Source: Chitinophagaceae bacterium
GTDB lineage: Bacteria; Bacteroidota; Bacteroidia; Chitinophagales; Chitinophagaceae
Length of the DNA stretch: 64,000 nt
Assembly (NCBI GenBank): GCA_017307755.1
Contig: JAFKGQ010000011.1
Coordinates: forward strand, 310,001-374,000
Direction of reading: 5' to 3'
Made by a program: the position numbers and the translations under genes. Shown here one piece after another: positions 1 to 8,297 of the stretch. The first letter of the stretch is position 1; every line of letters starts with the position of its first letter. A model generated the notes under the pieces. That model saw only the letters and a list, made by a program, of their open reading frames with translations. It ran no database searches and was not told the DNA's origin.

Positions 1-720
1 GGTCTTTGTCTTGATCACTACCACGCCCTGTGCGGCGCGGGAACCATATAAGGCTGCCGAATTCGGTCCTTTCAGAAAGCTGATGGACTCGACATCATTG
101 GGATTGATATCCGCGATCGCGTTGGCAAAATCCCTGGATCCGCCGGCGCCCAGTTGGGAATTGTCCACCGGAAGACCATTGACGACAAATAATGGCTGGT
201 TATACCCGGAAATGGAAGTCTCACCCCTGATCACGATACGGGAGGACCCCATCTCGCCCTGGCTGTTCGTTACCCGGACGCCAGCCACTTTCCCTTCCAA
301 TGCATTGATAAGATTGGGCTCCGACGTTCCGGCCACATCTTTCGATTTCAATTCCTGTACGGCATAACCTAAAGATTTTTTCTGCCGGACGATACCCAAT
401 GCCGTCACTACGACCTCGTTTAGAGTGCCTCTTGCCTGCTCCAGCGATACTTGCAGAACCGTCTCGGAGGCCGGCGCTTCTGCCGGTTGATACCCTATAA
501 AGCTAAATTGAATGACCTCTCCGGACGATGCTGTTATTTCAAATTTACCTTCCGAATTTGTTTGTGTGGCGCGCGAAGTCCCTTTCACCCTGACGGTAAC
601 GCCATCCAACGGCGAACCATCCGCTTTTCCCGTGACTACTCCATTTACTTTGAATGTTTGTGCTTGCGCAGAGAAAGAAAAAAAGATAAGCATAAGCCCG
701 GCGAGCAGCTTCTTCTTCAT
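1..720 (-). CDS. SusC/RagA-family TonB-dependent outer-membrane receptor, N-terminal part (cut by window edge)
   Basis: Read leftward from an ATG at 720, the frame stays open to base 1, giving the first 240 residues. They show a signal peptide (about 1-21, ending in AQAQ), a carboxypeptidase-like regulatory beta-sandwich (about 22-95, with the typical SPLDGVTVRVKGT turn), then LNEVVVTALG near residue 100 and the start of the TonB plug with GVRVTNSQGEMGSSRIVIRG. This order is that of SusC-type receptors, which import oligomers across the outer membrane with a SusD lipoprotein. There is no STN domain, unlike the SusC at 21.4-24.8 kb, so direct FecR/sigma signalling is less likely. A TAnnTTTG -7 element lies upstream on the minus strand (758-765). 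The barrel and any SusD partner lie outside the window. Confidence 0.93.
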   Translation of the reverse strand, partial: MKKKLLAGLMLIFFSFSAQAQTFKVNGVVTGKADGSPLDGVTVRVKGTSRATQTNSEGKFEITASSGEVIQFSFIGYQPAEAPASETVLQVSLEQARGTLNEVVVTALGIVRQKKSLGYAVQELKSKDVAGTSEPNLINALEGKVAGVRVTNSQGEMGSSRIVIRGETSISGYNQPLFVVNGLPVDNSQLGAGGSRDFANAIADINPNDVESISFLKGPNSAALYGSRAAQGVVVIKTKT

Positions 721-859
721 AACAGTGCTTTTAATGACTCAATGTGTTTTCCAAATGCAAATATAAACCCTACTATATAAGTAGACTAATCTTTTTGTTG
801 TGCAGATCATGTTTCCAGTGGCACTATTCACATCAAACCCTTGCTGTATCTGAATTAAA

Positions 860-890
860 TTGTCTGTTTGCCTTTTATTTACTACCTTTG
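860..890 (+). promoter_or_regulatory. Bacteroidota-type promoter for the pseudouridine synthase operon
   Basis: TTG at 860-862, a 20-nt spacer, then TACCTTTG at 883-890. This matches the -33/-7 consensus (TTG-N19-20-TAnnTTTG) of the Bacteroidota primary sigma factor. It lies about 43 nt upstream of the chosen ATG at 933, which supports that start over longer in-frame alternatives. Confidence 0.65.
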
Positions 891-932
891 TCAATTGTCA
901 ATTACTGTTGTAAAACAGCAAATCTTCTGTAT

Positions 933-2207
933 ATGCCGAGAAAAACGGATAATTTCAGCAAGTTCTATAACAAAAAGAACAACGCTGCCATCAAAGAGGG
1001 CTTCCGCCAGGAAAAAAAGGCGGCAAAAAAAGAGCGTAAAGAAGCCATCGAAAGACATTTCGAAGCCAAACGCCAGGAAAGGGAAAAACAATTGGCTGCC
1101 GCCGGGTCCGCCGGTACACCCCCAAAAAAACTTCCCGGAAAAAGAACTCCGCCGACAGTCGTGCTCAAAGCCACAGGTAATCCGGCCTCAGCATCGAAGC
1201 CGGCCGATACAGCCCCCCACGACCCTAACACGCTGCCCCTGAACAAATACATCGCACATGGAGGCGTCTGCTCCCGCCGGGACGCGGCCGAACTTATCCG
1301 TCTAGGAAAAGTGGAGGTCAATGGTAAACTCGTCACCGAGCCTGGTACAAAAGTATCTCCCTCGGACCTCGTAAAGGTGGGCGGCAAAAAGGTCACGATA
1401 TCCCGGAACTTTGTTTATATACTGCTTAACAAACCCAAGGACTATATCACTACTACTGACGACCCCCAGGGACGCAAGACGGTGCTCGACCTTATCCGCC
1501 AGGCTACTACCGAACGCGTCTTTCCCGTTGGACGTCTGGACCGCAACACTTCCGGCGTATTGCTGCTGACCAATGACGGCGATCTGTCCCAGAAACTGGC
1601 CCACCCCAAACACGAGATCAAAAAGATCTATCACGTGACGCTGGACAAACCCCTTACAAAAGCCGACTTCGACAAGATCGTGGAAGGCGTAACCCTGGAA
1701 GACGGACTCGCCCACGTCGACGTACTGGCCTATGCCGATACAAAGGATAAGACACAAATAGGGCTGGAGATCCACAGCGGTCGTAACCGCATCGTCCGCC
1801 GCATATTCGAGCACCTGGGTTATGATGTGAGAGGACTGGACCGTGTGATGTATGCAGGGCTCACAAAAAAGAATGTACAACGTGGCCATTGGCGGCTCCT
1901 CACAGAAAAAGAGATCCGCATACTCAAATATTTAAATTCTTCTTTCAGAGGTTCGCTGGCCGCGCCTGCCGCATCCGCTGCAACGGCCTCGCCTGCACCG
2001 GCACAAAAAACCACACCTCCTCCAAAAAAGTTCAAAAAGACCGGACACACCGACCCCCAAAGACACCCCGGAGAGAAAAATAAAACACCCCGGAAGTCCG
2101 CTTCCTCTGCAGATCCGCTCCGTGGCCGTAAATCTTCAGGCTCTTACAACAAGTCCAAATCCCGCGACCAGCGACGCGACACAAAAAGGAAACCTGATTC
2201 CGAATAA
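933..2207 (+). CDS. rluB: RsuA/RluB-family 23S rRNA pseudouridine synthase with a long basic tail
   Basis: The 424-residue product isomerises a specific uridine in rRNA to pseudouridine. A lysine/arginine-rich N-terminal extension (1-100) is followed by an S4 RNA-binding domain (LNKYIAHGGVCSRRDAAEL, about 103-150). The catalytic domain has GRLDRNTSG with the catalytic aspartate at about D203, and later SGRNRIVRRIFEHLGYDV. The S4 plus RLDRNTSG pairing marks the RsuA/RluB/E/F branch. The last 80 residues are low-complexity and basic (Pro, Lys, Ser), as is frequent in Bacteroidota orthologues. The ATG at 933 is preferred over an in-frame upstream start because a good promoter ends at 890. It is followed after 11 nt by a second pseudouridine synthase gene. 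The exact target uridine cannot be read from sequence. Confidence 0.92.
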   Translation: MPRKTDNFSKFYNKKNNAAIKEGFRQEKKAAKKERKEAIERHFEAKRQEREKQLAAAGSAGTPPKKLPGKRTPPTVVLKATGNPASASKPADTAPHDPNTLPLNKYIAHGGVCSRRDAAELIRLGKVEVNGKLVTEPGTKVSPSDLVKVGGKKVTISRNFVYILLNKPKDYITTTDDPQGRKTVLDLIRQATTERVFPVGRLDRNTSGVLLLTNDGDLSQKLAHPKHEIKKIYHVTLDKPLTKADFDKIVEGVTLEDGLAHVDVLAYADTKDKTQIGLEIHSGRNRIVRRIFEHLGYDVRGLDRVMYAGLTKKNVQRGHWRLLTEKEIRILKYLNSSFRGSLAAPAASAATASPAPAQKTTPPPKKFKKTGHTDPQRHPGEKNKTPRKSASSADPLRGRKSSGSYNKSKSRDQRRDTKRKPDSE

Positions 2208-2218
2208 TCCCATCCCAT

Positions 2219-2935
2219 ATGCACAAAGCTGAGATCATTTTTGAGAACGAGTATTTTGTCGCCGTCAACAAACCCGCCGGTCTGTTGAGCATCCCCGACC
2301 GCGAAGGCAAGGACCCTTCCTTAAAAACATGGCTAAAAGAAAAATACGGAACTATTTTCACCGTCCATCGTCTGGACCGGGATACCAGCGGCGTCATCGT
2401 CTTTGCAAAAGATGAAACCACTCATCAATATCTCTCCAAAATATTCGAGGAAAGGTCCGTGGAGAAAATCTACCAGGGCATCGTACAAGGCGCCCTCTCT
2501 CAGCCCAAAGGCAGCATCGACCATCCCATCATGGAGCACCCGGTCAAAGCCGGCGTCATGGTGGTGAACAAACACGGTAAAGCCTCCCTGACTGACTATG
2601 AGGTCCAGGAAGAACTGGGGCTCTATTCATTGGTGCAATTCCACATCCACACCGGTCGCACCCATCAGATCCGCGTACACATGCAGGCGCTGGGCCACCC
2701 CATCGTCTGTGACGACACCTATGGCGATGGTCGCCCCGTCTTTATCTCCTCTTTCAAACGCAACTATAAGCTCAGCAAAGACGAAGAGCAGGAACGCCCC
2801 ATCCTCCACAGACTGGCGCTGCACGCACACCTACTGCACTTCCAGGACCAGCAGGGTGAACATCATACATTCGAAGCGCCGCTGCCAAAAGACATGCGGG
2901 CGCTGCTGCAGCAATTGAGGAAGTGGAGGGGATAA
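2219..2935 (+). CDS. RluA-family pseudouridine synthase
   Basis: This 238-residue enzyme has the RluA-family catalytic motif HRLDRDTSGVIVFAKD (catalytic aspartate about D53) and the conserved IHTGRTHQIRVHMQALGHP block near residues 141-160. It opens directly with the catalytic fold (IFENEYFVAVNKPAGLLS) and has no S4 domain, so it resembles RluA, RluC-like or TruC proteins more than RluD. Substrate, rRNA or tRNA, is not decidable here. The start 11 nt after the previous stop implies co-transcription with the RluB-type gene. Confidence 0.92.
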   Translation: MHKAEIIFENEYFVAVNKPAGLLSIPDREGKDPSLKTWLKEKYGTIFTVHRLDRDTSGVIVFAKDETTHQYLSKIFEERSVEKIYQGIVQGALSQPKGSIDHPIMEHPVKAGVMVVNKHGKASLTDYEVQEELGLYSLVQFHIHTGRTHQIRVHMQALGHPIVCDDTYGDGRPVFISSFKRNYKLSKDEEQERPILHRLALHAHLLHFQDQQGEHHTFEAPLPKDMRALLQQLRKWRG

Positions 2936-3151
2936 TCATATTCTTACCATAAAGTGGTATTGACAACCGCTATACGGCATCGTATCTTGCATCCGAATTA
3001 GATCCTCTCCTCTGTCTTTTTTTACCTGAATATCTACTGCTCCATCCGCAACCACGATCATTTGGCGGCCTGTACGCTTAATGACCTGTCAATGGCTGTC
3101 TGCGCGAAACCCCGCGTAGCCAAACGGAATCTTATTGTACACACAAAAAAC

Positions 3152-5431
3152 ATGATCATGGCAAATGATGCTAAAAAAATCTCATTGCATGTAAGCTTTG
3201 AACAGACGCCTCAGCAGGAGATCTCCCTTCTCGGCTTCCTTTTTTATTGCGATGGACGCTTCCTGCAGGCACAACCCGTCCGCGAAAACCTCCTGGAATT
3301 TACCCTCGGTGATGCGGCCGGCGCCACCAACGCTCCCGTCAATCCCAGTGAGCTTAGGGTCTTTCTCGCACCAGCGACGGATAAACGTATCGCAAGCGTA
3401 AAGAGCATCGAAGCGCTGGAACAGTATAAGCCATACGAGCCCTTACTGACCCCAAGCGCGGAAGGTAATTTCTCTATCCTCCCCATTCCCTCGTTGATCA
3501 CACAATTCTGGCCCTTCTGCTCCTGCCGTGTGACAGGAAAAGTATCCAAATGGTTCTTTGTGGACGGCATCTGGGAAGATCGTCCTGTCTGCAAAGCCCG
3601 TGTACACATCTGCAACATCGACGCCATCTGGTACTGGATCTATAAGATCCCGGATTACATCATCGCAAAAGTGCCTGAAGTGATCCTAAACCCAAAAGAG
3701 ATCATCAAATTCCCCATACCCCAGCCCGATCCTCCGCCGTTTGCCACCAGCCGGGCTGCCCTTGAACAAACCAAGAGTATTTTCCGCACTTTCTCCGAAG
3801 AGCAACGGCAGATGGACGCCATCTCCGCCCTGCCCGAACTGAGCGCAGATATCCGGCAAACCCTGGCATCGGGTAATCTCAATCGCATCAGGGAAACCAT
3901 CGCCGCCAACTACGCGATCTTCCATCCCTGGTTCTGCTTATGGCCCTGGTGGTGGCCCTGGTTCTACCACCGCAGGGAGCTGGCGGTCGTCTATACAGAT
4001 GCCGCGGGAAGGTTCGATAAACAGGTGAGCTACTGGTGCACCGGCGACAAACCCGATATTTATATCTGGGTGGAATATTTGATAGGTGGCGTATGGACCA
4101 CGGTATACGAGCCGCCCATCCCCTGTCATACATTCTGGGACTATGCCTGCGGTTCACCCATCAATATTCATATCACCGACCCAAGGGTGGCTGGAGGATG
4201 CTGCTGCGATTGTCCTATCCCGGGAGATGAGGTCTGGGTACGGGCAGTAGGCAGTACCAGTATCTCCCATATCAACCAGGCCAGCTATACACAGGCGCCT
4301 CCGGGGCAATCGGTGGCTTATAACCGCATAGGGCTAACGGATGCTGCAGCTATCTATGACCCCTCCTTCCTGCCGACGGCAGTGGGTGATTTCAAACGCC
4401 CCTTCGGAGGGTCACCCACCTTTATCGTGGGATTTGGCAACAACCTCCCCAACAACGGCGTTTATTATTATCGCTGGAGTTATAAAAAGGTAAAAGATGC
4501 CGGCCTGATAAATGTCATCGACTCCTATAAGCCGCTGCAGCCGTCAGCCGGCATCACGTCAAAAGGATACGAGTTCACCTATGTCGACTCTCACGGGGAC
4601 ACACAGTTCGGGTCCAACACCGTGAAACTGGGGCCCTTTACCATCGGCGCCAACGACAACCTGTATATCATCCCCACGGAACGCCCTGATATGGCGCCCT
4701 TCAGCGTTCCGGAAGCCAACCCCCAATGGACCGAGCCAAGCTATCGCAACTACAGTATCACTTTTAATTCAGACGATCTGAAAGATGCCTCCAATATGAA
4801 AGGTGATGGCCTCTATGAGTTCAAGCTGGAACTGTTTGACAAGACAGGAGCCTTGCTGACAAATATTCCAAAGACCACCTTTAAGGTGCCGGAGTATAGC
4901 AATGCCGGCTTTAGCGTGAATGCGCCCGATGCGTTGCTGGACCTGCCCAGCCCGCTCTCCACCGTGACCAGCGGTTTCAATATACTCATACGGGTAGATA
5001 ACTCGGCCTGCTCTGCTGATATCTATACAGTACTGGTCAACCACACGTCGTCATCTCCTGACTGCTGCGGATTTGTGTCCTATAAACCCGGCGGCGTAGA
5101 ACAACCCCTGGACCTCACTTTCCAGGCCGCACATCCGAACAATTTTGCGGTATTTGAATTTCTGGTAGAAAGAGGCACCTGCGGTTATGTAGACATAGCC
5201 GGCGCCAGCGGAATGGTCATCGATAGCGCCGACGGTTATATACTCGGTGGAGGAGGCGTCTATGACAAATCATTCACCCCTGCCCAATTGCTGGGGACTT
5301 GCTATAACAGCGGTGTCGGTAAAGGAGCCTTTGCAGAAACCCTTTCCGTAGCGGCCATGGCCACTGACGGAACTTACAGACTCACAGCCAAGGACAATGG
5401 CGACGTGGCAGCCTTCGCGCTGGAACCATAG
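3152..5431 (+). CDS. Large Trp/Cys-rich protein of unknown function
   Basis: The product is about 759 residues. I do not recognise a family. No signal peptide or hydrophobic helix is evident. The N-terminal third looks like beta-rich regulatory repeats with short aromatic motifs (KWFFVDGIWEDRPVC, CNIDAIWYWIYKIPDY). The middle has a striking aromatic run near residue 290 (HPWFCLWPWWWPWFYHRRE) and a second carboxypeptidase-regulatory-like turn (YTDAAGRFDKQVSYWC). A Cys cluster (GGCCCDCPIPGDEVW) follows near residue 350, then a long beta-rich C-terminal half. Two in-frame ATGs (3152, 3158) are possible starts; an upstream in-frame start at 3062 lies in weakly coding sequence. A possible promoter (TTG 2960-2962, then TATCTTG at 2983) lies upstream. 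It is followed by the DUF1360-like and CCG genes at short spacing, suggesting one operon. Confidence 0.85.
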   Translation: MIMANDAKKISLHVSFEQTPQQEISLLGFLFYCDGRFLQAQPVRENLLEFTLGDAAGATNAPVNPSELRVFLAPATDKRIASVKSIEALEQYKPYEPLLTPSAEGNFSILPIPSLITQFWPFCSCRVTGKVSKWFFVDGIWEDRPVCKARVHICNIDAIWYWIYKIPDYIIAKVPEVILNPKEIIKFPIPQPDPPPFATSRAALEQTKSIFRTFSEEQRQMDAISALPELSADIRQTLASGNLNRIRETIAANYAIFHPWFCLWPWWWPWFYHRRELAVVYTDAAGRFDKQVSYWCTGDKPDIYIWVEYLIGGVWTTVYEPPIPCHTFWDYACGSPINIHITDPRVAGGCCCDCPIPGDEVWVRAVGSTSISHINQASYTQAPPGQSVAYNRIGLTDAAAIYDPSFLPTAVGDFKRPFGGSPTFIVGFGNNLPNNGVYYYRWSYKKVKDAGLINVIDSYKPLQPSAGITSKGYEFTYVDSHGDTQFGSNTVKLGPFTIGANDNLYIIPTERPDMAPFSVPEANPQWTEPSYRNYSITFNSDDLKDASNMKGDGLYEFKLELFDKTGALLTNIPKTTFKVPEYSNAGFSVNAPDALLDLPSPLSTVTSGFNILIRVDNSACSADIYTVLVNHTSSSPDCCGFVSYKPGGVEQPLDLTFQAAHPNNFAVFEFLVERGTCGYVDIAGASGMVIDSADGYILGGGGVYDKSFTPAQLLGTCYNSGVGKGAFAETLSVAAMATDGTYRLTAKDNGDVAAFALEP

Positions 5432-5459
5432 AACCATAAACCCTAAGACGCGACACCCC

Positions 5460-5753
5460 ATGGATCCTTTTCTGTTTTTTCTCGTGTTGCTCGCAGCCTG
5501 GCGGGTCACCCATCTCCTTTCAAAGGAAGACGGACCTTTTGACAGCGTTTTCAGGCTGCGTAAGATGGCAGGAGCAGGCTTCTTCGGAAGCCTGCTCGAC
5601 TGTCTTTACTGTCTTAGTATCTGGGTGGCAATACCCTTCGCCGTATATATGGCCCATGCTTGGAAAGAGGGCATCCTGCTATGGCTGTCCCTTTCCGGCG
5701 GGGTCTGTCTGCTGGAAAAACTGACATCACATAACAATAATCAATCATCGTAA
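5460..5753 (+). CDS. DUF1360-like small membrane protein
   Basis: This is a 97-residue protein with two to three predicted hydrophobic helices. The opening MDPFLFFLVLLAAWRVTHLL is followed by the characteristic DGPFD...R and a short DCLYCLSIWVA segment with a CxxC-type motif, then a C-terminal helix. This is the pattern I associate with DUF1360 proteins, small membrane proteins of unknown function known from Bacillus and Bacteroidota. ATG 5460 is chosen because the upstream in-frame sequence lies in the tail of the previous gene. Spacing is 28 nt from the large Trp/Cys-rich gene and 11 nt to the CCG gene. Confidence 0.75.
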   Translation: MDPFLFFLVLLAAWRVTHLLSKEDGPFDSVFRLRKMAGAGFFGSLLDCLYCLSIWVAIPFAVYMAHAWKEGILLWLSLSGGVCLLEKLTSHNNNQSS

Positions 5754-5764
5754 AACCAAATCAT

Positions 5765-5977
5765 ATGTCATGCTGTGGAAACAAACGCGCTGGGTGGTCA
5801 CCAGCACTATCATCATCACCAGGCAAAACGACCAGCGTTCCGACGCCAAAACAAACAATGCCGTCAAGTGGCATCACCCGGGTCAAAACGGGTTGGCTTT
5901 ACCACTGGTTAAAAAAGGGTACTACTCATTCCTATACACCACCCCCTCCTTCATCACAAACTTCACATTTCCCATGA
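5765..5977 (+). CDS. Small CCG-motif protein, possibly truncated or frameshifted
   Basis: This 70-residue frame begins MSCCGNKRAGW, a start I associate with small Bacteroidota proteins found beside DUF1360 genes; that family memory is not verified here. Spacing (11 nt after the DUF1360 stop) favours a real gene. The C-terminal half looks unlike a folded domain (Ser/Pro/Thr rich) and overlaps the 3' end of the convergent amidohydrolase gene by 56 bases. In the +1-shifted frame the same DNA reads NGLALPLVKKGYYSFLYT, which looks more protein-like, so an indel may have replaced the original C-terminus. Treat as a small hypothetical or decaying gene. Confidence 0.5.
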   Translation: MSCCGNKRAGWSPALSSSPGKTTSVPTPKQTMPSSGITRVKTGWLYHWLKKGTTHSYTPPPPSSQTSHFP

Positions 5978-7208
5978 CATGGATATCCTGAGTGGGGTCA
6001 CCCTCCACCGCCACGATATCCGCCAGCTTGCCTTTTTCAATGGTGCCGATCTTATCGCCGGCCCCGATGAGTTCTGCCGCATTTACCGTCGCGCATTTGA
6101 TGGCTTCCAGCGCGGGCATACCGGCCTCGTTCATATATACGAATTCCATCCAGTTCTTCCCGTGCGCATACACCCCGGCATCCGTCCCAAATGCAATCTT
6201 TACCCCCGCCTTATAGGCCTTACTAAAGGTGTTCTGTATCATAGGACCAATGGCGATGGCCTTGCCGGCAATCACGGGTGGATAATATTCCGGATGTTTC
6301 CGGGCCGAGTCGGCCACAGACTTGCCTGCGATGATGGTGGGTACATACCAGGTACCGTACTGCTTGAACAGGCTGATGGTTTCGTCATCCATCAAGGTCC
6401 CATGCTCAATGGAAGTCACTCCCGCACGGATCGCCCGCTTCATCGCCTCCGCACCATGTGCGTGGGCCGCCACCCGCATCCCATAGTCCTTTGCCGTCTC
6501 AACGATAGCGCGGATCTCTTCCTCGGAAAACTGAGGTCCCGTACCATCTTTTTCCAGGCTAAGTACTCCACCGCTGGCCGTGATCTTCACCAGGTCGGCC
6601 CCTTCTTTATACAGCTGACGTACCGCCTTAATACAGGCATCCTTCCCATCCGCCACAGTGATCGTCGTCTCTTCGTCGGCCGTCAGCCCCTTACGCCAAC
6701 CATGAGTAGGATCGCCATGTCCCCCCGTGGAAGAGATGATCTTATCAGCCGTATATACACGGGGGCCGGGTACCAAACCCTTCCGGATAGCATTACGCAG
6801 CGCAATGTTCACCCCACTGCCACCCACATCCCGCACCGTGGTAAAACCCGCCATCAGGGTCGTCTTTGCATAGACGGTCGACTGGAAAGCGACATCGGCG
6901 TCATTGGTGATAAATCCCCGCAGTTGAGCATTCGGGCTCGTCTCATGCTCAAGATGTACATGGGCGTCTATCAGGCCCGGCATGACGGTGCGGCCCTTCA
7001 GGTCGATAATCTTATCTCCCGCAGCAGCAGAGACGTAACCCTTCTGGACATCGGAGATTGTATTGCCCGTGACAATGATGGACATTTCGGTTTTCACCGA
7101 CAAGGAAGCCGGATCGATCAGCTTGCCGCAATAAATGATCGTTTTTTGGGCAAAAAGGGAGGAGCTCACGCCTACGGTGAGCAGCAGCGCATGAAGTTGT
7201 TTTCTCAT
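5922..7208 (-). CDS. Secreted metal-dependent amidohydrolase (imidazolonepropionase/prolidase-like)
   Basis: The 428-residue product has a signal peptide (1-20, ending SLFAQ) and a full amidohydrolase-superfamily metal site. HVHLE near residue 84 supplies the first two histidines and VKITASGG the probable carboxylated lysine. AAHAHG and IEHGTL supply two further histidines, and FGTDAG the catalytic aspartate. This arrangement fits a binuclear metal hydrolase of the Xaa-Pro dipeptidase-like group, probably acting on small amide or peptide substrates in the periplasm. It is transcribed leftward, convergent with the CCG gene. A second amidohydrolase of this superfamily lies at 45.4-47.4 kb. Exact substrate is not inferable. 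Confidence 0.9.
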   Translation of the reverse strand: MRKQLHALLLTVGVSSSLFAQKTIIYCGKLIDPASLSVKTEMSIIVTGNTISDVQKGYVSAAAGDKIIDLKGRTVMPGLIDAHVHLEHETSPNAQLRGFITNDADVAFQSTVYAKTTLMAGFTTVRDVGGSGVNIALRNAIRKGLVPGPRVYTADKIISSTGGHGDPTHGWRKGLTADEETTITVADGKDACIKAVRQLYKEGADLVKITASGGVLSLEKDGTGPQFSEEEIRAIVETAKDYGMRVAAHAHGAEAMKRAIRAGVTSIEHGTLMDDETISLFKQYGTWYVPTIIAGKSVADSARKHPEYYPPVIAGKAIAIGPMIQNTFSKAYKAGVKIAFGTDAGVYAHGKNWMEFVYMNEAGMPALEAIKCATVNAAELIGAGDKIGTIEKGKLADIVAVEGDPTQDIHVMGNVKFVMKEGVVYRNE

Positions 7209-7274
7209 AATACATGAATATAGGATACTTTAACGACAGAAGCACCGTCAAAACACGGTATTTATTCCACCTGC

Positions 7275-7305
7275 TTGACATTTATCTACCTATCGCGTAT
7301 CTTTA
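7275..7305 (+). promoter_or_regulatory. Promoter before the IHDHP lipoprotein genes
   Basis: TTG at 7275-7277, a 20-nt spacer, and TATCTTTA at 7298-7305, one base from the TAnnTTTG consensus. It lies about 125 nt upstream of the first lipoprotein ATG (7432). Confidence 0.55.
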
Positions 7306-7431
7306 TTTTATCTCCCTGTTTTATTATCCTGAATATTCCTGACTGACCTTTATAGTCCCTGCCCCGTTAATCCTTTCCCCACATATCCCATCATATCCCC
7401 CCGACTATTTTACCAAATTAAAATCTTCACC

Positions 7432-8280
7432 ATGTCAAAGATCTCCTGCTTTGTCCTGGCAGCTGTCCTTATGCTGTCTTCACTGTCCTCCTGTCGTAAA
7501 GTCTGTGATTTTATCCACGATCATCCCGATGCCAACGTCAGCCTCTGCCGTGTGGACACCATTAGGTTCAATCGTGATAATACCTTCGACGACATGCTCA
7601 CCGTCACCTATAACAAGAAAGGGGATCCCGTCACTTTATTGTCTCACAACATACATGGCAGTGGGGGGCAGTATTTTCGATATGACCTTCTTGGCAGGCT
7701 CACCGACTACATCCAGACGGACATATGGGACACAGGGCAAGCCCCCTTCGCTATCCTCTGGCACAAATATGGATATCCCCGGCCCGGCTTTGTCACCGAC
7801 ACCTCGTTTAGCGATTTTGGCGATGCCAGCAAACCCGCTCCCAACGCCGCCGATGATCCAATTGGTTATTTCATCGTAGGTTATACGTTCGACTCCCATG
7901 GCAGGATCGACAGGTATTGGAGTGTACCCAAAGATCCGCATCAGCCTCCTCAACCCGGTGCAAAAGTCATCTATGATGCGGGCGGCAACCAACCCCTGAC
8001 CAACGCCGAACGCTATTATGACGATAAGATCAATGCCTATCGCACTAATAAGGTCTGGCAATTCGTCTACCATAATTATTCCCATAACAATGAACTTCCC
8101 CTTAGCCCGAATCCGGGTGTAATAATCCTGCCATCACCAGTTTATAATGACCTGGGGCTACCGCTGCTACTGCCCAATTCATTCGAACACAATATGTCCT
8201 TCTTCGGGCTGAGCAGCACAGGCCCTACGTTTGATATTACTTACGCCTGCGCCGCCCCCAAAGGACCCATTAATTATTAG
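7432..8280 (+). CDS. IHDHP-family lipoprotein, copy 1 of 3
   Basis: This 282-residue protein has a lipoprotein signal peptide with the lipobox LSSC (Cys about 21), so it is probably tethered to the envelope. Immediately after the lipid anchor come RKVCDFIHDHPDA and SLCRVDTI, shared with the next two genes. Further shared blocks are YNKKGDP, FRYDLLGRLTDY, WHKYGYPRP, YTFDSHGRIDRYW, a DPxxPP motif, YRTNKVWQF and a C-terminal YACAAPKGPI. The spaced YD/RL motifs recall single YD-repeat strands, but I do not recognise a named family and assign no function. The next copy starts 17 nt downstream. The three copies arose by tandem duplication and have since diverged widely. Confidence 0.85.
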   Translation: MSKISCFVLAAVLMLSSLSSCRKVCDFIHDHPDANVSLCRVDTIRFNRDNTFDDMLTVTYNKKGDPVTLLSHNIHGSGGQYFRYDLLGRLTDYIQTDIWDTGQAPFAILWHKYGYPRPGFVTDTSFSDFGDASKPAPNAADDPIGYFIVGYTFDSHGRIDRYWSVPKDPHQPPQPGAKVIYDAGGNQPLTNAERYYDDKINAYRTNKVWQFVYHNYSHNNELPLSPNPGVIILPSPVYNDLGLPLLLPNSFEHNMSFFGLSSTGPTFDITYACAAPKGPINY

Positions 8281-8297
8281 CCACTAAACCATTCATC

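Noticed and set aside
5979..7217. Long open frame on the plus strand opposite the amidohydrolase
   Set aside because: Amidohydrolase motifs and signal peptide are on the minus strand; the plus frame has no domain and a His/Arg/Pro-rich composition typical of an antisense shadow.
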